Shown here: positions 13,736 through 15,762 of the stretch, piece by piece | Layout: each line of letters opens with the position of its first letter | Numbering within the stretch: the stretch's first letter is position 1 | NCBI GenBank assembly: GCA_025655635.1 | Contig: JAHXIM010000310.1 | Coordinates: 1-15,762 of the forward strand | Length of the DNA: 15,762 nucleotides | Direction: 5' to 3' | Source of the DNA: a gamma proteobacterium symbiont of Lucinoma myriamae | GTDB lineage: Bacteria > Pseudomonadota > Gammaproteobacteria > GRL18 | The notes under the pieces: generated by a model | What the model was told of the DNA's origin: nothing | Seen by the model: the letters and a program-made list of their open reading frames with translations, nothing else | The model's database searches: none | Made by a program: the position numbers and the translations under genes

Positions 13736-15496
13736 CCGCTGATCACTCTTGGCTTATCAGGCTCACTTAATCATGATCCATCTGCCGCGCTATTTATTGA
13801 CGGCAAATTAATTGCCGCTGCAGAAGAAGAACGCTTTATTAGAGACAAACACGCAAAAGGCAAAATGCCGCTTGAAGCTACCCGCTTTTGTCTTGACTAT
13901 GCTGGTATTAGCGCCGATCAAATTGATATTGTTGCTGTTCCCTATGCTGAAATTGACCTGTCGACAGCGGCTCGCTGGCACTACGCCAAGCGCTACTGGT
14001 ATGCACCGGATCGCGCATTAGATGCACTATTTAATGGTAATCGCCGTTATCGCCGCTATGTTGGTTATATTAAGTCCATGTGTGAAACTGTCGGTATTGA
14101 CTGGGATAAAATTCAGTTTGAATCAGTTGAACATCACCTTGCCCACGCCAGCAGTGCCTATCATCTGAGCGGCTTTAAAGAAAAAACAGCCATTATGGGC
14201 ATTGACGGCAAAGGTGAATACGCCACCACATTTTTTGGTTATGGTGAAAACGGTAAAATCCATAAAATCAAAGAATTCTATGATCCTGATTCACTTGGCG
14301 GGGTATATGGTGCAATGACCGAATATTTAGGCTTTGAAATGCTTGACGGTGAGTTTAAAGTCATGGGCATGGCACCTTATGGTGATCCCGACAAATATGA
14401 TTTTTCTCGCCTGATTGCGCTTGAAGAGACCAGTAATGGACTGGAATTTAAAGTGAATACTAAACTGGTTAATGTCATTGGTACGCGTCGTTACAAAGAA
14501 AATGGTCAAGGTTATTACTTCTCGCCTAAATTAATTGACTGGTTAGGCCCCAAACGAGAAGGTGATGAAATTGATGACCCCTATATCGATTATGCTGCCT
14601 CTATGCAAAAATTATTTGAAGAGATTTCACTGAAATTAATGGATTATTATCTGGGTGATATTATCAAAGAGACAGGTAAAATTGCCTTTGCCGGTGGTGC
14701 CGCTCTCAATGTAAAACTCAATCAGAAGATCATTGCCCGTGATGAAGTTAAAGAACTCTTTGTCCAGCCTGCCGCCTCTGATGCCGGTACGGCTATTGGT
14801 GCAGCCACCTATGCAATCGTGGCAAGAGGTATTGAACTGGAAAAAATGGAGCATGTCTTTTTAGGCCCTGAATTCACTAATGAAGAATGTATAAGTGCTT
14901 GTGAACACTATAAGACTGAGGATGGTCGGGCTGTTAAATTTGAGCAAATCAATGAAGTCCCCAAAACCATTGCTAAAATTTTAGCCGATGGTAATCCGGT
15001 ATCCTGGTTTCAGGGACGTATGGAATTTGGTCCCAGAGCATTGGGCGGACGCAGTATCTTAGGCTGCCCCAGTGTGCCGGGTGTTGCTGATCGTATCAAT
15101 GAGCAAATTAAATTTCGTGAACGCTGGCGTCCTTTTTGCCCCAGTATGTTAGATACAGTAGCACCGATCATGCTGAAAACCGATCATCCTGCACCGTTTA
15201 TGACGTTCACCTTTGAAGTGAATGACGGCTGGGCAGAGCGCGTACCTGAAGTGGTGCATGAAGATGGGACTGCACGAGCCCATGCGGTGAAAGAAAGTGT
15301 TAACCCTCGTTATTATGCCTTACTAAAAGAAGTTGAAGTATTAACCGGTAATGGTGTGGTGTTAAATACCTCATTAAACCGCCGTGGCGAACCGGTTGTG
15401 TGTACTCCGGAAGATGCACTCAATATGTTTTATGGTTCTGATCTGCAATACTTTATTATGCAGGACATTCTCGTGACTAAAGAACGCTGTAATTAA
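13733..15496 (+). CDS. wapO: O-carbamoyltransferase, NodU/CmcH family (LPS core carbamoylation)
   Basis: Family members use carbamoyl phosphate and ATP to form a carbamoyl-adenylate and transfer the carbamoyl group to a sugar or antibiotic hydroxyl. From GTG 13733 the product is 587 aa, the normal size. The Kae1-like N-terminal domain has LGLSGSLNHDPSAAL, EEERFIRDKHAKGKMP, the metal-site block EHHLAHASSAY (His134, His135, His138), GMAPYGDP, AGGAALNVKLN and PAASDAGTAIGAA. The C-terminal block has WFQGRMEFGPRALGGRSIL and FRERWRPFCPSM. In P. aeruginosa the core-locus member is proposed to make 7-O-carbamoyl heptose II; the same role here is inferred from its place after the LPS kinases. The ATG at 13718 would add five residues. 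A 107-bp gap separates it from the kinase, so it may have its own promoter. Confidence 0.88.
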   Translation: MPLITLGLSGSLNHDPSAALFIDGKLIAAAEEERFIRDKHAKGKMPLEATRFCLDYAGISADQIDIVAVPYAEIDLSTAARWHYAKRYWYAPDRALDALFNGNRRYRRYVGYIKSMCETVGIDWDKIQFESVEHHLAHASSAYHLSGFKEKTAIMGIDGKGEYATTFFGYGENGKIHKIKEFYDPDSLGGVYGAMTEYLGFEMLDGEFKVMGMAPYGDPDKYDFSRLIALEETSNGLEFKVNTKLVNVIGTRRYKENGQGYYFSPKLIDWLGPKREGDEIDDPYIDYAASMQKLFEEISLKLMDYYLGDIIKETGKIAFAGGAALNVKLNQKIIARDEVKELFVQPAASDAGTAIGAATYAIVARGIELEKMEHVFLGPEFTNEECISACEHYKTEDGRAVKFEQINEVPKTIAKILADGNPVSWFQGRMEFGPRALGGRSILGCPSVPGVADRINEQIKFRERWRPFCPSMLDTVAPIMLKTDHPAPFMTFTFEVNDGWAERVPEVVHEDGTARAHAVKESVNPRYYALLKEVEVLTGNGVVLNTSLNRRGEPVVCTPEDALNMFYGSDLQYFIMQDILVTKERCN

Positions 15497-15556
15497 ATAC
15501 AGTACATAAAAAAATATTATTATGAAAAATCGTTCAGTGATAAAATATCTTTAGCC

Positions 15557-15580
15557 AGTAATAAAAGTAATTTTATTACT
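15557..15580. terminator. Perfect 10-bp AT-rich hairpin after the carbamoyltransferase
   Basis: AGTAATAAAA (15557-15566), loop GTAA, TTTTATTACT (15571-15580). It is 60 bp past the carbamoyltransferase stop and is the only strong hairpin after the LPS run. The stem has two G-C-free halves with four terminal T in the second arm, so it would be a weak intrinsic terminator. A transcript-end stabiliser or regulator site is an alternative. Confidence 0.35.
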
Positions 15581-15762
15581 TTCCAGATGATGAAATCACC
15601 TTTGAATCTATTGGTGTGATATTATTGGTAGAAGATATCTAATATCAAGTTGATAAAGAAGATATGATTCAGTACTTAGTCGACCCTGAAAAAAGACAAT
15701 CTCAATGACACAATAGATTATCGTACAATATTGATTCTATTTTTATTGTTCATGATCATATT
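15571..15762 (+). pseudogene. Possible decayed reading frame at the right edge
   Basis: One plus-strand frame reads FYYFPDDEITFESIGVILL..VEDI, TAA (15640-15642), YQVDKEDMIQYLVDPEKRQ.., TGA (15706-15708), HNRLSYNIDSIFIVHDH to the edge. Acidic, protein-like segments stay in one frame across the two stops, as in a gene broken by point mutations. No start or binding site is seen, and no family is recognised. Chance in AT-rich DNA is a real alternative. Confidence 0.22.

Noticed and set aside
1..15762. Mobile element, prophage or integrated island
   Set aside because: No transposase, integrase, tRNA or terminal repeats were seen, and the genes are typical chromosomal housekeeping and LPS genes in a known order.

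Overview
The window looks like chromosomal DNA from a gammaproteobacterium outside the Enterobacterales, with moderate to low GC by eye. ApaH, GlnE, WaaF, WaaC, WaaG and WaaP all read as clear relatives of the enterobacterial and pseudomonad proteins. The order ilvE - small CHCC zinc-finger gene - waaF - waaC - waaG - LPS kinases - carbamoyltransferase resembles the core-oligosaccharide locus of Pseudomonas. I cannot name the genus. The genome makes a heptose-containing LPS core, so the organism is Gram-negative with a phosphorylated inner core.

Layout. Positions 1-496 hold the possible tail of a gene cut by the window edge (2-112) and an imperfect hairpin (440-480), with no other gene. Positions 497-1723 (minus strand) hold an unrecognised two-gene membrane module. 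One gene encodes a single-pass coiled-coil protein with a striking methionine heptad repeat, whose natural N-terminal part is cut by an in-frame stop. The other is a small two-helix membrane protein downstream of it. Positions 1896-2717 (minus) hold apaH, divergent across 77 bp from glnE (2795-5779, plus). From 5844 to 15496 every gene is on the plus strand with short or overlapping junctions: ilvE, the zinc-finger gene, waaF, waaC, waaG, a tandem two-domain kinase-like gene, waaP, a second single-domain LPS kinase and a NodU/CmcH-type carbamoyltransferase. Positions 15497-15762 hold an AT-rich hairpin and what may be a decayed reading frame.

How the genes work together. WaaC and WaaF add the first and second L,D-heptoses to Kdo-lipid A, and WaaG adds the first hexose. 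WaaP and the other kinase-fold proteins would phosphorylate the heptoses on the cytoplasmic face before export. The carbamoyltransferase most likely carbamoylates a core sugar; Pseudomonas aeruginosa carries a 7-O-carbamoyl group on heptose II. Four kinase-like domains in three consecutive genes, plus a carbamoyltransferase, make a dense core-decoration module. ApaH (Ap4A hydrolysis), GlnE (control of glutamine synthetase) and IlvE (branched-chain amino acids) are housekeeping neighbours.

Most of the window is recognisable core biology. The parts worth a second look are the methionine-heptad membrane protein with its internal stop, the tandem kinase with both catalytic sets intact, and several precise inverted repeats at gene boundaries. 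I saw no insertion sequence, CRISPR array, tRNA or rRNA.
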